A DNA stretch of 49,347 nt from Yinghuangia soli (GTDB taxonomy: Bacteria; Actinomycetota; Actinomycetes; Streptomycetales; Streptomycetaceae). Position 1 is the first letter of the stretch. Every line of letters starts with the position of its first letter. The notes under the pieces were generated by a model. It was not told where the DNA came from and made no database searches. It saw nothing but the letters and a program-made list of their open reading frames with translations. The position numbers and the translations under genes were made by a program. This document shows, piece by piece, positions 39,431 through 47,744 of this stretch. The stretch lies in assembly GCF_021502675.1 (NCBI RefSeq), contig NZ_JAKFHA010000001.1, positions 298,960 through 348,306 of the forward strand, given 5' to 3'.

Positions 39431-40639
39431 TCAGGCGCCGGGACGGTTCGCGGCCGGGAACGTGATCGGTGTGTACGTCGCCGAAGTACCGTTGTTCAGG
39501 TAGAGCATGGCGATGGCCCGGATGGCCTGGTCGAACAGGTAGTAGGTGTTCGGCATAAACCAGGACGTGGCCTCGCGGAAGGCGACGTACAGCGGCCAAT
39601 CGGTCCTGATGATTGCGCGCGCGAGGAAGTCGCGCGGGATGTTGAGCCAGTTGGCGTAGGTGTCGCCGATCAGGTACCGGACCAGCTCGCTGACGAATCC
39701 GGTGTCCAGGCCCGCCACCGGGTCCTGCACGTACCCGAGCAGTGTCTTGCACAGTTCGTTGCCCTCGAACGTGCCGGCCAGGACCGGCCACAGCATCTGG
39801 TCGGCCTGCGCTCGGGCGTCCGACCAGCTGGCCGGGATGAACTCGTCCCGGACGCCGAGCAGAGACAGCGCTACCTGCCAGGCGTGCAGGTCGGCGGCCG
39901 CCTCGGCGGGCGAAAGGTGGACATGCCACTTCTTGAGGTTGTTCTGCGTGTACGTGGCCACGGAGTGGAACGTGCGCAGGATGTCGCCGTTGCTGATCGG
40001 CTTCGGCTGGTCTGCGGTCGCCATGAACTTCGCGGACGTCGGCAGCAGGTTGCGGACGGCCGCGTGCACGAGACGCGTCTTGTTGGCGGTGACGATGAAG
40101 TGGCCGGTGGGTTGCCAGGCCCGCGCGCTGTGCAGGTCGTAGCCGAAGGTGAAGGTCTTGGCCGCGCGCGCCTTCATGTCGGCGCCGCCCTCGGACCAGT
40201 AGACCGCCCGGGCCTCGCGCGGGATCACGGTGCTGAGGATGCCACTGCCCAGGCTCTCGGAGACGAACAGGTAGCTGCTCAGCCGGGTGTAGAGCTTCTC
40301 CGACTGGGCGAGCAGGGCGGGGTCGGCCCAGGAGGGCAGGCGGTTCACCTGCTGCAGGTAGGCCGTCACGTAGCCGGGCATGCCGCTCGGCAACGGGTCG
40401 CGGTTGTCGCGCCACGAGCCCCAGGCCGCGTTGACCGAGGCGGCGGCGCCGTCGGCCAGGACCCGTGCGGCGACCTCGTCGGCCACCGGGTCCCAGACCT
40501 GGAAGGGGTCGGCGACCGTGTCGGTCCCGGCGAGCGAGCCGGACGAGGACCATGCCCACGCTTGCGGAGTGGCGGCGAGGGTGGTCAGACCCAGGGCGGC
40601 ACCGAGCGTCAGAGCCTGCCTTCTATTGAGATTCTCCAT
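39431..40639 (-). CDS. lcp: latex clearing protein-type oxygenase (Lcp, DUF2236)
   Basis: A 402-residue exported haem b dioxygenase homologue of Lcp, which cleaves double bonds of polyisoprene (rubber) into oligomers with aldehyde and keto ends. The Tat signal NRRQALTLGAALGLTTLA ends at AWA before Trp30. The family's key residues are all present at exact spacing: Arg158-x-x-Lys161-Thr162 and His192, matching Arg164, Lys167, Thr168 and His198 of Streptomyces sp. K30 Lcp with a constant offset of six. Length also matches (about 400). Start ATG 40639 has a weak ribosome site. Neighbours suited to handle the products are an acyl-CoA dehydrogenase and acyl-CoA synthetase (divergent), a GMC oxidase and a TetR protein. 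Real substrate is inferred. Confidence 0.87.
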   Translation of the reverse strand: MENLNRRQALTLGAALGLTTLAATPQAWAWSSSGSLAGTDTVADPFQVWDPVADEVAARVLADGAAASVNAAWGSWRDNRDPLPSGMPGYVTAYLQQVNRLPSWADPALLAQSEKLYTRLSSYLFVSESLGSGILSTVIPREARAVYWSEGGADMKARAAKTFTFGYDLHSARAWQPTGHFIVTANKTRLVHAAVRNLLPTSAKFMATADQPKPISNGDILRTFHSVATYTQNNLKKWHVHLSPAEAAADLHAWQVALSLLGVRDEFIPASWSDARAQADQMLWPVLAGTFEGNELCKTLLGYVQDPVAGLDTGFVSELVRYLIGDTYANWLNIPRDFLARAIIRTDWPLYVAFREATSWFMPNTYYLFDQAIRAIAMLYLNNGTSATYTPITFPAANRPGA

Positions 40640-40717
40640 CTACTTACCGGCTTCCGGGTAGGCCAGAACTCACCTTGATGAGAGGCGTGATGCTGACTTG
40701 AAAGGAGAGCGACAAGG

Positions 40718-40747
40718 TTGTCTGGCGATGTGATTTCTGATTAACAT
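40718..40747 (+). promoter_or_regulatory. candidate promoter of acyl-CoA dehydrogenase gene
   Basis: TTGTCT (40718-40723) and TAACAT (40742-40747) with an 18-base spacer, in the unusually A/T-rich part of the 269-base gap between divergent lcp and acyl-CoA dehydrogenase genes. The leader would be about 155 bases. No clear palindrome for a TetR protein was found here. Confidence 0.4.
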
Positions 40748-40908
40748 AGCGGCGCGATTCGGTGCCGTGAAGGGTTCGTTGCGGCCGAGTTTCCGGATCC
40801 TGTCGCCGCGGTGCCCAGGCCTCGCTCGACGGCCCGGGCCCGGGCTCCGGCGCACCTCCGCACCTCCGCCTTGCCCAGCAATACCCCAGGCCCGGATCGG
40901 AGTTCCTG

Positions 40909-42072
40909 ATGACCGGTGTGGTCTCCTTCCGACGCGCGCTATACGGCGAGGAGCACAGGCTCCTGCGCGAGACGGTCCGGGCCTTCGTCGAGAAGTACGC
41001 CGCACCGCACGCCGACCGGTGGCGTGCCGAGGGCAAGGTCGACCGCCGGCTGTTCAGGGAAGCCGCCAAGGCGGGGATCCTCGGCTTCAACATCCCCGAG
41101 GAGTACGGCGGCGGCGGGGTGTCCGACTTCCGCTTCAACGCGGTGATCGGCGAGGAGTTCTCCCGGCACCCGGTGTCGGACGGGCTGGCCGGGGTGTCGC
41201 TGTCCAACGACATCGTCGTCCCCTACTTCACCGACCTGACGAACGCCGAGCAGAAGGCCCGCTGGCTGCCCGGCATCGCGGCGGGGGAGCTCATCGTCGC
41301 GGTGGCGATGACCGAACCGGGCACCGGCAGCGACCTCGCCGGGATCAGCACCACCGCGGTGCGCGACGGAGACGAGTACGTGGTCGACGGCAGCAAGGTG
41401 TTCATCTCCAACGGCCAGAACGCCGACCTCGTGGTCACCGCGGTCCGGACCGGCCCGGACCGGCACGGCGGCATCAGCCTCATCGTCGTCGAGGCCGACC
41501 GGCCCGGATTCGCACGCGGGCGGAACCTGGAGAAGATCGGCCTGCATGCGCAGGACACCAGCGAACTGTTCTTCTCCGAGCTCCGGGTGCCCGCCGCGAA
41601 CCTGCTCGGCGACGAAGGCACGGGGTTCAAGATGCTGATGCAGAACCTGCCGCAGGAGCGCATCTCGATAGCGGCGAACGCGCTGGCGGCCGCGGAAGGC
41701 GTGCTCGAACGCACTCTGGTGTACGTCAAGGAGCGCAAGGCCTTCGGGCAGGCGATCGGCTCCTTCCAGAACACCCGCTTCCAGCTTGCCGAGATGGTCA
41801 CCACCGCGCGGGTGGGACGTGCGTACATCGACGACCTGATCGTCCGTCAGTCACGCGGGGAGCTGAGTGCCGCAGACGCGGCGGCGGCGAAGTTCTGGGC
41901 CACCGAGCAGTACGTCGACATCGTCGGCCGCTGCCTGCAACTGCACGGCTCTTACGGCTACATGCTCGAATACCGGATCGCGCACGACTACCTGGACTCG
42001 CGCATCTCCACGATCTACGGCGGCACCACGGAGATCATGAAGGAGATCGTCGGCCGCGACTTGGGGCTGTAG
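40909..42072 (+). CDS. acyl-CoA dehydrogenase
   Basis: A 387-residue flavoenzyme that introduces the alpha,beta double bond in acyl-CoA during beta-oxidation. Visible marks: MTEPGTGSDLAGISTTA (FAD and substrate binding), ERKAFGQAIGSFQNTRF, QLHGSYGYMLEY, and the C-terminal IYGGTTEIMKEIVGRDLGL with the catalytic Glu position. It resembles the short/branched or long-chain FadE group. GGAG lies 6 bases before ATG 40909. The acyl-CoA synthetase gene follows after 98 bases on the same strand. Divergent from lcp. Confidence 0.93.
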   Translation: MTGVVSFRRALYGEEHRLLRETVRAFVEKYAAPHADRWRAEGKVDRRLFREAAKAGILGFNIPEEYGGGGVSDFRFNAVIGEEFSRHPVSDGLAGVSLSNDIVVPYFTDLTNAEQKARWLPGIAAGELIVAVAMTEPGTGSDLAGISTTAVRDGDEYVVDGSKVFISNGQNADLVVTAVRTGPDRHGGISLIVVEADRPGFARGRNLEKIGLHAQDTSELFFSELRVPAANLLGDEGTGFKMLMQNLPQERISIAANALAAAEGVLERTLVYVKERKAFGQAIGSFQNTRFQLAEMVTTARVGRAYIDDLIVRQSRGELSAADAAAAKFWATEQYVDIVGRCLQLHGSYGYMLEYRIAHDYLDSRISTIYGGTTEIMKEIVGRDLGL

Positions 42073-42170
42073 CCCCGCTCTTCCTCCCATCCCCGCACGC
42101 CCACCCATCGGGCCTGTCCGGGACTTCCGGCGCCCCTCCCTCCCGCATCCCGTTCGAGACGAGGCCCCAG

Positions 42171-44087
42171 TTGACCAGGATCCTGCGGCTCCCCGCCGAG
42201 CCGGGCCGGCTCACGCTGCCCACGCTGCTTCACCGCAACGCCGAGGACCACGCGGACCTGCCCGCCCTGTCCTGGCACTCCGCCGCGCTCGCCGCAGCCG
42301 CTGCCGGTCCCGGTGCGGGTGCGGCTGCCGATCCCCATGCCGATGCGGCGTCCACCGCCTGGACCACCCTCACCTGGGGCGAGGCCCGGCGGCGCGTCCT
42401 GAACCTGGCGGCGGCACTCGCCGCCCTCGGCATCGGACGCGGTGACAAGGTCCTGCTGATGATGCCCAACAGCCCCGAACACTGGCTCACGGACTTGGCC
42501 TTGGTGCATCTCGGAGCCGTGCCGATCAGCGTCTACAACACCGCCGCCGCCGACCAGATCCGCCACATCAGCCGGCACAGCGGTGCCGAGACCGCGATCC
42601 TCGACGGTCCCGCCGAGGCCGAACGCTGGCAACCGGCCCTGGCGGACACCGAATCCCGGCTGAGCCGGCTCCTCCTGGCCCGTCCCGGCACTACGTCGCA
42701 CCCCCGGCTGCCCGACCCGGAGCGCACCGACCGCGACCTGGCGGCGGTCGAGTCCGCCTGGCGGACCGCGGACCCGGCAGAACTGCTGACCGTCGTCTAC
42801 ACGTCCGGAACCACCGGCGAGCCCAAGGGCGTCGCGGTCAGCCACCACGCCGTCGTCGCCAACGCCCTCGCCCTGGACGGCGCGACCGACCTTCCCGACC
42901 ACGTCGAGCACGTCTGCTACCTGCCGTTCGCGCACATCGCCGAACGCATGCTCGGGATCTACCTCCCGGTCTTCCGCGCCGCACACGTCTATCTGTGCCC
43001 GGACGCCGCGATGCTCGGCCCGGTGGTCCGCGACGTGCACCCTGTCCAGTTCTTCGGGGTACCCCGCATCTGGGAGAAGACCGCCGCGGCCGTCCAGGCG
43101 GCCGTCGAGCGCCTCCCTTCCGAGCTCCGTACCGCCATCGCCGACGCACAGGACACCGTCCGGCACCACCACCACGCGCTGGACCAGGGCACGCGCCCCT
43201 CGGCAGCCGCGTCCGCCGACTGCCAGGCCGCCCTCGACCGGACGCTCCGGCCGATCCTCGCCTCGGCAGGGCTGGACCGTGTCGAGCGCGCCGCCAGTGC
43301 CTCCGCCCCGATGCCGCCCACTGTCCTCGACTTCTGGGCCGGCTTCGGCATCCGCATCATGGACGCCTGGGGCCTGACCGAAACCATGGGCGTGGCCACC
43401 ACCAATACGCCGGACGCCTTCCGCGCCGGCTCGGTCGGCAAGGCCACCGACGGCGTCGAACTGAAACTGGCCGCGGACGGCGAAATCCTCGTCCGCAGCG
43501 ACTTCCTGACCCCCGGCTATCTCCGGGCCGACGGCACCGTCGAGCCGGTGGTCGACGCCGACGGCTGGTTCGCCACCGGCGACGTCGGCAGGCTCGACGA
43601 CGACGGCTTCCTGTGGCTGACCGACCGCAAGAAGGAACTCATCATCACCTCCCAGGGCAAGAACATCTCCCCCGCCCTGGTCGAGAACGCCCTCAAGGCG
43701 CACCCGCTCATCGGCCAGGCCCTGGCGTACGGCGAAGGCCACCCCTACATCGTCGCGCTGCTCGTCCTCGACCCCGAAGCCGCCACCGCCTGGGCCACCG
43801 CCCGCGGGCTCACCGGCACCATCCCCGAGTTGGCCGGCCACCCCGACCTCGCCACCGAGGTCGCTGCTGCCGTCGCGGCGGCGAACGCCACCCTCAGCCG
43901 CGCCGAACAGGTCAAGAAGTACCACCTCCTGGCCCGCGAATGGTCACCGGAGACCGGCGAGCTGACCCCCTCCCTCAAGCTCAAGCGCCGCATCGTCGTC
44001 ACCCGGCACGGCCACCACTTGGAGGCCCTCTACAAGAACGCCGCCACCCCGCAAACCACCACCAAAGGCTCACCGGCGCTCCCCTGA
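42171..44087 (+). CDS. long-chain acyl-CoA synthetase (AMP-forming)
   Basis: A 638-residue ligase that activates carboxylic acids to CoA esters via acyl-AMP. The AMP-binding motif VVYTSGTTGEPKGV, the WGLTETMG motif, GWFATGDVG and the DRKKELIITSQGKNISP motif are all intact; it resembles FadD15-type enzymes. A Gly/Ala-rich insert lies near residues 40-60. Start is TTG 42171 with GAGG seven bases upstream; no ATG or GTG fits the family start better. It forms a unit with the acyl-CoA dehydrogenase gene, feeding it with substrate. Confidence 0.92.
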   Translation: MTRILRLPAEPGRLTLPTLLHRNAEDHADLPALSWHSAALAAAAAGPGAGAAADPHADAASTAWTTLTWGEARRRVLNLAAALAALGIGRGDKVLLMMPNSPEHWLTDLALVHLGAVPISVYNTAAADQIRHISRHSGAETAILDGPAEAERWQPALADTESRLSRLLLARPGTTSHPRLPDPERTDRDLAAVESAWRTADPAELLTVVYTSGTTGEPKGVAVSHHAVVANALALDGATDLPDHVEHVCYLPFAHIAERMLGIYLPVFRAAHVYLCPDAAMLGPVVRDVHPVQFFGVPRIWEKTAAAVQAAVERLPSELRTAIADAQDTVRHHHHALDQGTRPSAAASADCQAALDRTLRPILASAGLDRVERAASASAPMPPTVLDFWAGFGIRIMDAWGLTETMGVATTNTPDAFRAGSVGKATDGVELKLAADGEILVRSDFLTPGYLRADGTVEPVVDADGWFATGDVGRLDDDGFLWLTDRKKELIITSQGKNISPALVENALKAHPLIGQALAYGEGHPYIVALLVLDPEAATAWATARGLTGTIPELAGHPDLATEVAAAVAAANATLSRAEQVKKYHLLAREWSPETGELTPSLKLKRRIVVTRHGHHLEALYKNAATPQTTTKGSPALP

Positions 44088-44715
44088 CCGGCCTCCGACA
44101 CACCGACGATCGGCGACGTACAGAACCTCGCAGAAGCAGCATGCCGGAGGTTCCGCGCCGAAATCCGTCGAGCTGCTCCTCCGCCTGACGCGCCGACTGT
44201 CACATCGCGTGTTGTGATCGATGTCACCTGGCTGCGAATCGGTGGGTGGAGTGTCGGAATTGGGGTTTCCCGGAGGGGTTTGCGCGCGGGAATCGGGAGG
44301 GGAATTGCCTCGGTTATGCGGGACGCGCCGGCGTGCGCGCCGGGGCAAAGGGCTTGCAGAGCGCGCGCATAGGCGGACAAGGCGGGTATCGGCCGGGTCC
44401 GAATGCGGTATGCGGAGCTCGCGTGCGAGCGTCGCACTGCCCGGCAATCTGAAGCGACTATGCTCCGGAGGGCCCTGCGAGATGCGGCGATCACGGCCAG
44501 TGGTCGGCAATCGCGGTGCCGCCACTGACCGTTGAGACGGGGTGGCCTCGGTGCCGATTACCGAACGCCGACGGCAAGCGACAACGGTGCGCGCTGGTGC
44601 TCCTGTTGCCGCACGCGCCGGGGCGGTGCGGCGGTAAGGCGGCGGACCGCGGCCGTGCCGGCGGGGCTTCGCCCGGCACGGGTCCCCGTCCCTCCGCGCG
44701 ATTCCGAGGATGTCC
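44088..44715. other. 628-base non-coding stretch before the conservon
   Basis: Third-position bias is lost and no frame encodes a recognisable protein. It holds a CRP-like site (next entry), a wider imperfect inverted repeat GTCACATCG/CGATGTCAC (44199-44227), and a weak promoter candidate TTGAGA (44532-44537) with GATTAC (44556-44561), spacer 18. A regulatory leader or small RNA cannot be excluded. Confidence 0.6.
44213..44228. promoter_or_regulatory. CRP-like site
   Basis: TGTGA, six bases, TCACC matches the actinobacterial and enteric CRP pattern TGTGA-N6-TCACA in nine of ten arm positions. It lies about 500 bases before cvnA and 126 bases after the synthetase gene, so its target promoter is not clear. 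Confidence 0.45.
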
Positions 44716-46332
44716 ATGGTCCATGTCGGGTCACCACCCGAACCCCAACGTCCCACGCCCGCCGGTGCGATCTGGTTGATCCCGGTGGCCGTGTCGGTCA
44801 TTTGTTCCGCGACTGCTGTCGCTCTGGTCGGCAAAGACGTTCGTTTACCTCTGGGGATAGGCCTCGGAGTGGCGACGATCGCAATTGCCGTGGTGGCAGT
44901 GGAAGCCGTACGCCGGGGCCGGCAGATCGCCGCGGCGAAAGAGGCGCACCGGCAGCAGGAGGCGGCGCTGGTTGCCCGGCTGGCGGCCCAGGAGGCGGAG
45001 CTGCACCGGTTGACCGGTGAGCTGCTGCCGAAGGCCATCTACCGGCTGCAGCACGGTGACGGCGTCGAAGAGGTGCTGCAGGGCGTCGACGTGGGGCCGG
45101 GCGTGTCGCCCGAGTTCGCGGCGGCGCAGCGTTCGGTGCTGCGGTCGGTCGCCGAGGCGGTCGAGGCGGAGGAAGGGCTCCGCGACTCCGCGCAGCGGGC
45201 GTTCGTCAACATCGCGCGGCGCGTGCAGGCGATCGTCCACCAGCAGGCCACCGACCTGCGCGAGATGGAGGACCGGCACGGCAACCGGCCCGACGTGTTC
45301 GGCGACCTGCTGAAGATCGACCACGGGACGGCGCTCATCGGCCGGCTGGCCGACAGCATCGCCGTCCTGGGCGGCGCCCGACCGGGGCGCCAGTGGCAGA
45401 ACAACGTCGCGCTGTACAGCGTGCTGCGCGGTGCGGTGTCGCGGATCACCGACTATCCGCGGGTGGAGATCCTGGCGGTCACCGAAGTGGCTGTGCTGGG
45501 CGCTTCGGTGGAGCCGCTGATCCACGCGCTCGCGGAGCTTCTGGACAACGCCACGCGCTACTCGCCGCCGAAGACGAAGGTGCGGGTCACCGCGAGCGAA
45601 GTGCAGTCCGGCGTCGCGGTGGAGATCGAGGACGGCGGCATCGGCTTGGCGGAGGAAGCCCGACGGCGCGTCGAGCGGCTGCTCGAGGAGGCTTCGGCCG
45701 GGCTGGACCTGGCGGACCTCGGCGAGTCGCCGCGGCTCGGTCTCGCGGTGGTCGGCCGGCTGTCGCAGGCGCACGGGTTCAAGGTGTCGCTGCGGCCGTC
45801 GGCGTACGGCGGCGTCCGCGCCGTCCTCGTCATCCCGAAGGAACTGATCACGACGGCCCCGGTGTCCGTGGTGTCCGGTGCCGCGCCGGGGCTGCCCGCG
45901 CTGCCGAACTCCCGTACGCCGCAGCCGGTCGGAGCGTCCGTCAGGTCGGGACGCAGCACTGCTCGGGCCGGATCGGCATCCGCGTCGGCGTCCGCAGCGG
46001 CATCCGCAGCGGCCGCAGATTCCGGCAAGTCGGGTGCGGCGCCTGCCGGGACGGTGGGCGGGCCGTCGGACGCAGGCCGGGGCAGGCCCGTCCAGCGGAC
46101 CGCGAACGGCCTGCCGCAGCGCAGCCGCCGTACGCCCGCGACCCCGCCGTACGGCACCCCGGCGCAGCGCCCGGCCCCGGAGGCCGCGGACGCGGCGGGT
46201 ACGGCAGGCGCCGGAGACTCCGGGCCGGCGACCGAACCCGGGCTGTGGCTTGCGGCGTTCCAGAGCGCGGTGTCCGGCACGCCGACCGCGGACTCGAGAG
46301 TTGACGAATCGTCGGACGAGGGTGATCGGTGA
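44716..46332 (+). CDS. cvnA: conservon sensor kinase-like protein CvnA
   Basis: A 538-residue membrane-bound histidine-kinase-like protein, first gene of a Streptomyces conservon. Two hydrophobic segments lie near residues 13-60 (IWLIPVAVSVICSATAVAL and LGIGLGVATIAIAVVAVEA), with only a short loop outside, so it has no big sensor domain. KIDHGTALIGRLADSIAVLGG holds the Asp-His pair of this group. The GHKL ATPase follows: ELLDNATRYSPP, IEDGGIGL, GLAVVGRLSQAHGF. A low-complexity Ala/Pro/Ser tail of ~140 residues ends the chain. ATG 44716 is six bases after GAGG; ATG 44710 is too close to it. The stop overlaps the cvnB start (TGATG). Confidence 0.92.
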   Translation: MVHVGSPPEPQRPTPAGAIWLIPVAVSVICSATAVALVGKDVRLPLGIGLGVATIAIAVVAVEAVRRGRQIAAAKEAHRQQEAALVARLAAQEAELHRLTGELLPKAIYRLQHGDGVEEVLQGVDVGPGVSPEFAAAQRSVLRSVAEAVEAEEGLRDSAQRAFVNIARRVQAIVHQQATDLREMEDRHGNRPDVFGDLLKIDHGTALIGRLADSIAVLGGARPGRQWQNNVALYSVLRGAVSRITDYPRVEILAVTEVAVLGASVEPLIHALAELLDNATRYSPPKTKVRVTASEVQSGVAVEIEDGGIGLAEEARRRVERLLEEASAGLDLADLGESPRLGLAVVGRLSQAHGFKVSLRPSAYGGVRAVLVIPKELITTAPVSVVSGAAPGLPALPNSRTPQPVGASVRSGRSTARAGSASASASAAASAAAADSGKSGAAPAGTVGGPSDAGRGRPVQRTANGLPQRSRRTPATPPYGTPAQRPAPEAADAAGTAGAGDSGPATEPGLWLAAFQSAVSGTPTADSRVDESSDEGDR

Positions 46333-46742
46333 TGCAGAAGCGAGCGGATCTCGACTGGATCCTGAAGGATCTGGCGGACAGCGTCCCGCAGACCCGGCAC
46401 GTCGTGGTGCTGTCGTCCGACGGCCTGTGCATCGCCCAGCACGGCTGCGACGTGGACACCGCGGACCGCATAGCCGCGGCGTGCGCCGGGCTGCAGAGCC
46501 TGTCGTCCGCGATCGCCACGGAATTCCCGCACGGCGACGGGCGGATGCGCCTGGTCGTCATCGAGATCAGCGGCGGGATGTTCTACCTGATGGCCGCGGG
46601 TACCGGCGCCTACCTCGCGGTGCTGGCCGACGAGGGCGTGGACGCGGGCCTCATGGGCCAGCGGATGCGCGACCTCGTCATGCGGATCGGCGAGCACCTG
46701 AGCGCGCCGCCGCGGGCGACCCCGGCCGGGCGGGCCACATGA
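46332..46742 (+). CDS. cvnB: roadblock/LC7-domain protein CvnB
   Basis: A 136-residue roadblock/LC7 protein (WILKDLADSVPQTRHVVVLSSDGLCIA, FYLMAAGTGAYLAVLAD). Proteins of this fold act as regulators or GTPase-activating partners of small GTPases; MglB is the best known bacterial one. In conservons it is thought to form a membrane-associated complex with CvnA, CvnC and CvnD, like a eukaryotic G-protein system. ATG 46332 follows GAGGGTGA; an extra GTG directly before it is less likely. It overlaps cvnC by ATGA. Confidence 0.94.
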   Translation: MQKRADLDWILKDLADSVPQTRHVVVLSSDGLCIAQHGCDVDTADRIAAACAGLQSLSSAIATEFPHGDGRMRLVVIEISGGMFYLMAAGTGAYLAVLADEGVDAGLMGQRMRDLVMRIGEHLSAPPRATPAGRAT

Positions 46743-47101
46743 CAGGACCCAGGCGACCCGAGTGGGACGAGGGCGTACCCGAGCGCTTATATGTGATCAC
46801 CGGCGGGCGGAGCGGCACGACGGGGCCGGAACCGCTCGACCTGGTCACGCTCGTCGTCTCGCGGGCGAACCCGGAGGACGTCACGCAGCCGGAGCTCGCG
46901 GCGATCCTGCGGATGTGCGAATTCCCGTTGTCGGTGGCCGAGATATCCGCGTACCTGGCGCTGCCCGCCAGTGTCGTGATGGTGCTGCTGGCCGATCTTC
47001 TGGCCGCCGGACGGGTGGAGGCCCGCGCGCCGATTCCGGCCGCGTCGCTGCCCGACACGGCACTCCTCGAGGCGGTGATGCATGGACTCCGGAATCTCTG
47101 A
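46739..47101 (+). CDS. cvnC: DUF742 protein CvnC
   Basis: A 120-residue DUF742 protein, third member of the conservon. Typical stretches are RLYVITGGRSG near the N-terminus, LDLVTLVVSR, and LRMCEFPLSVAEISAYLALP with VVMVLLADLLAAGRVEARAP, a winged-helix-like fold. It links the kinase-like protein to the GTPase in the model for this system. ATG 46739 overlaps cvnB by four bases, and its last 20 bases overlap cvnD. Confidence 0.94.
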   Translation: MTGPRRPEWDEGVPERLYVITGGRSGTTGPEPLDLVTLVVSRANPEDVTQPELAAILRMCEFPLSVAEISAYLALPASVVMVLLADLLAAGRVEARAPIPAASLPDTALLEAVMHGLRNL

Positions 47102-47744
47102 AGGGCTGCCGGGCCCGGCGGTCGGCCGGAACGGGCCCGCGACGCTTTCGGGCCCGAGTCCGCAGGACCTGCTGCCCGCGACGGCCACCGCCGCCGTCAA
47201 GATCGTGATCGTGGGCGGCTTCGGCGTCGGCAAGACCACGATGGTGCGCGCGGTCAGCGAGATCCGCCCGCTCACCACCGAAGAGACCATGACGCAGGCC
47301 GGCGAGGGCGTCGACCTCCTCACCGGGGTCGAGGACAAGACCGAGACGACCGTGGCCATGGACTTCGGCCGCATCAGCCTGAACGAGCGGCTCGTCCTGT
47401 ACCTGTTCGGCACGCCGGGCCAGGAGCGCTTCTGGTTCCTGTGGCAGGGCCTGTTCGAGGGCGCGTTGGGCGCGGTGGTCCTGGTGGACACCCGGCGGCT
47501 CGAGGTCAGCTTCGACATCATCGGGCGGCTGGAGGAGCGCGGTGTGCCGTTCGTCGTGGCGTTCAACGCCTTCCCGGACGCACCCCTGCACGACCTCGTC
47601 GAACTCCGCCAGGCGCTCGATCTCCCGGACTGGGTGCCGCTGGTGGACTGCGACGCCCGCAGCCGCGCGTCCAGCCGCGACGTCCTGCTCGAACTCACCC
47701 GCTATCTGCACGCCATGACGTTGGCCCGATCGGAGGCCCGATGA
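47082..47744 (+). CDS. cvnD: small Ras-like GTPase CvnD
   Basis: A 220-residue GTP-binding protein. The P-loop is GGFGVGKT (45-52), the switch II region reads LFGTPGQERFWFLW (the usual DxxG aspartate is replaced, as in other CvnD proteins), and FNAFPDA stands where NKxD would be. It acts as the switch of the conservon, presumably signalling at the membrane. ATG 47082 lies nine bases after GAGG, inside the end of cvnC; its own stop overlaps the P450 start. Confidence 0.94.
   Translation: MDSGISEGLPGPAVGRNGPATLSGPSPQDLLPATATAAVKIVIVGGFGVGKTTMVRAVSEIRPLTTEETMTQAGEGVDLLTGVEDKTETTVAMDFGRISLNERLVLYLFGTPGQERFWFLWQGLFEGALGAVVLVDTRRLEVSFDIIGRLEERGVPFVVAFNAFPDAPLHDLVELRQALDLPDWVPLVDCDARSRASSRDVLLELTRYLHAMTLARSEAR

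Noticed and set aside
42015-43925. 636-codon minus-strand frame opposite the acyl-CoA synthetase gene
   Set aside because: Composition typical of antisense GC-rich DNA; the synthetase motifs are intact on the plus strand.
44221-44535. Plus-strand frame of 104 codons in the non-coding stretch
   Set aside because: Lacks third-position bias, has no ribosome site and no family likeness.
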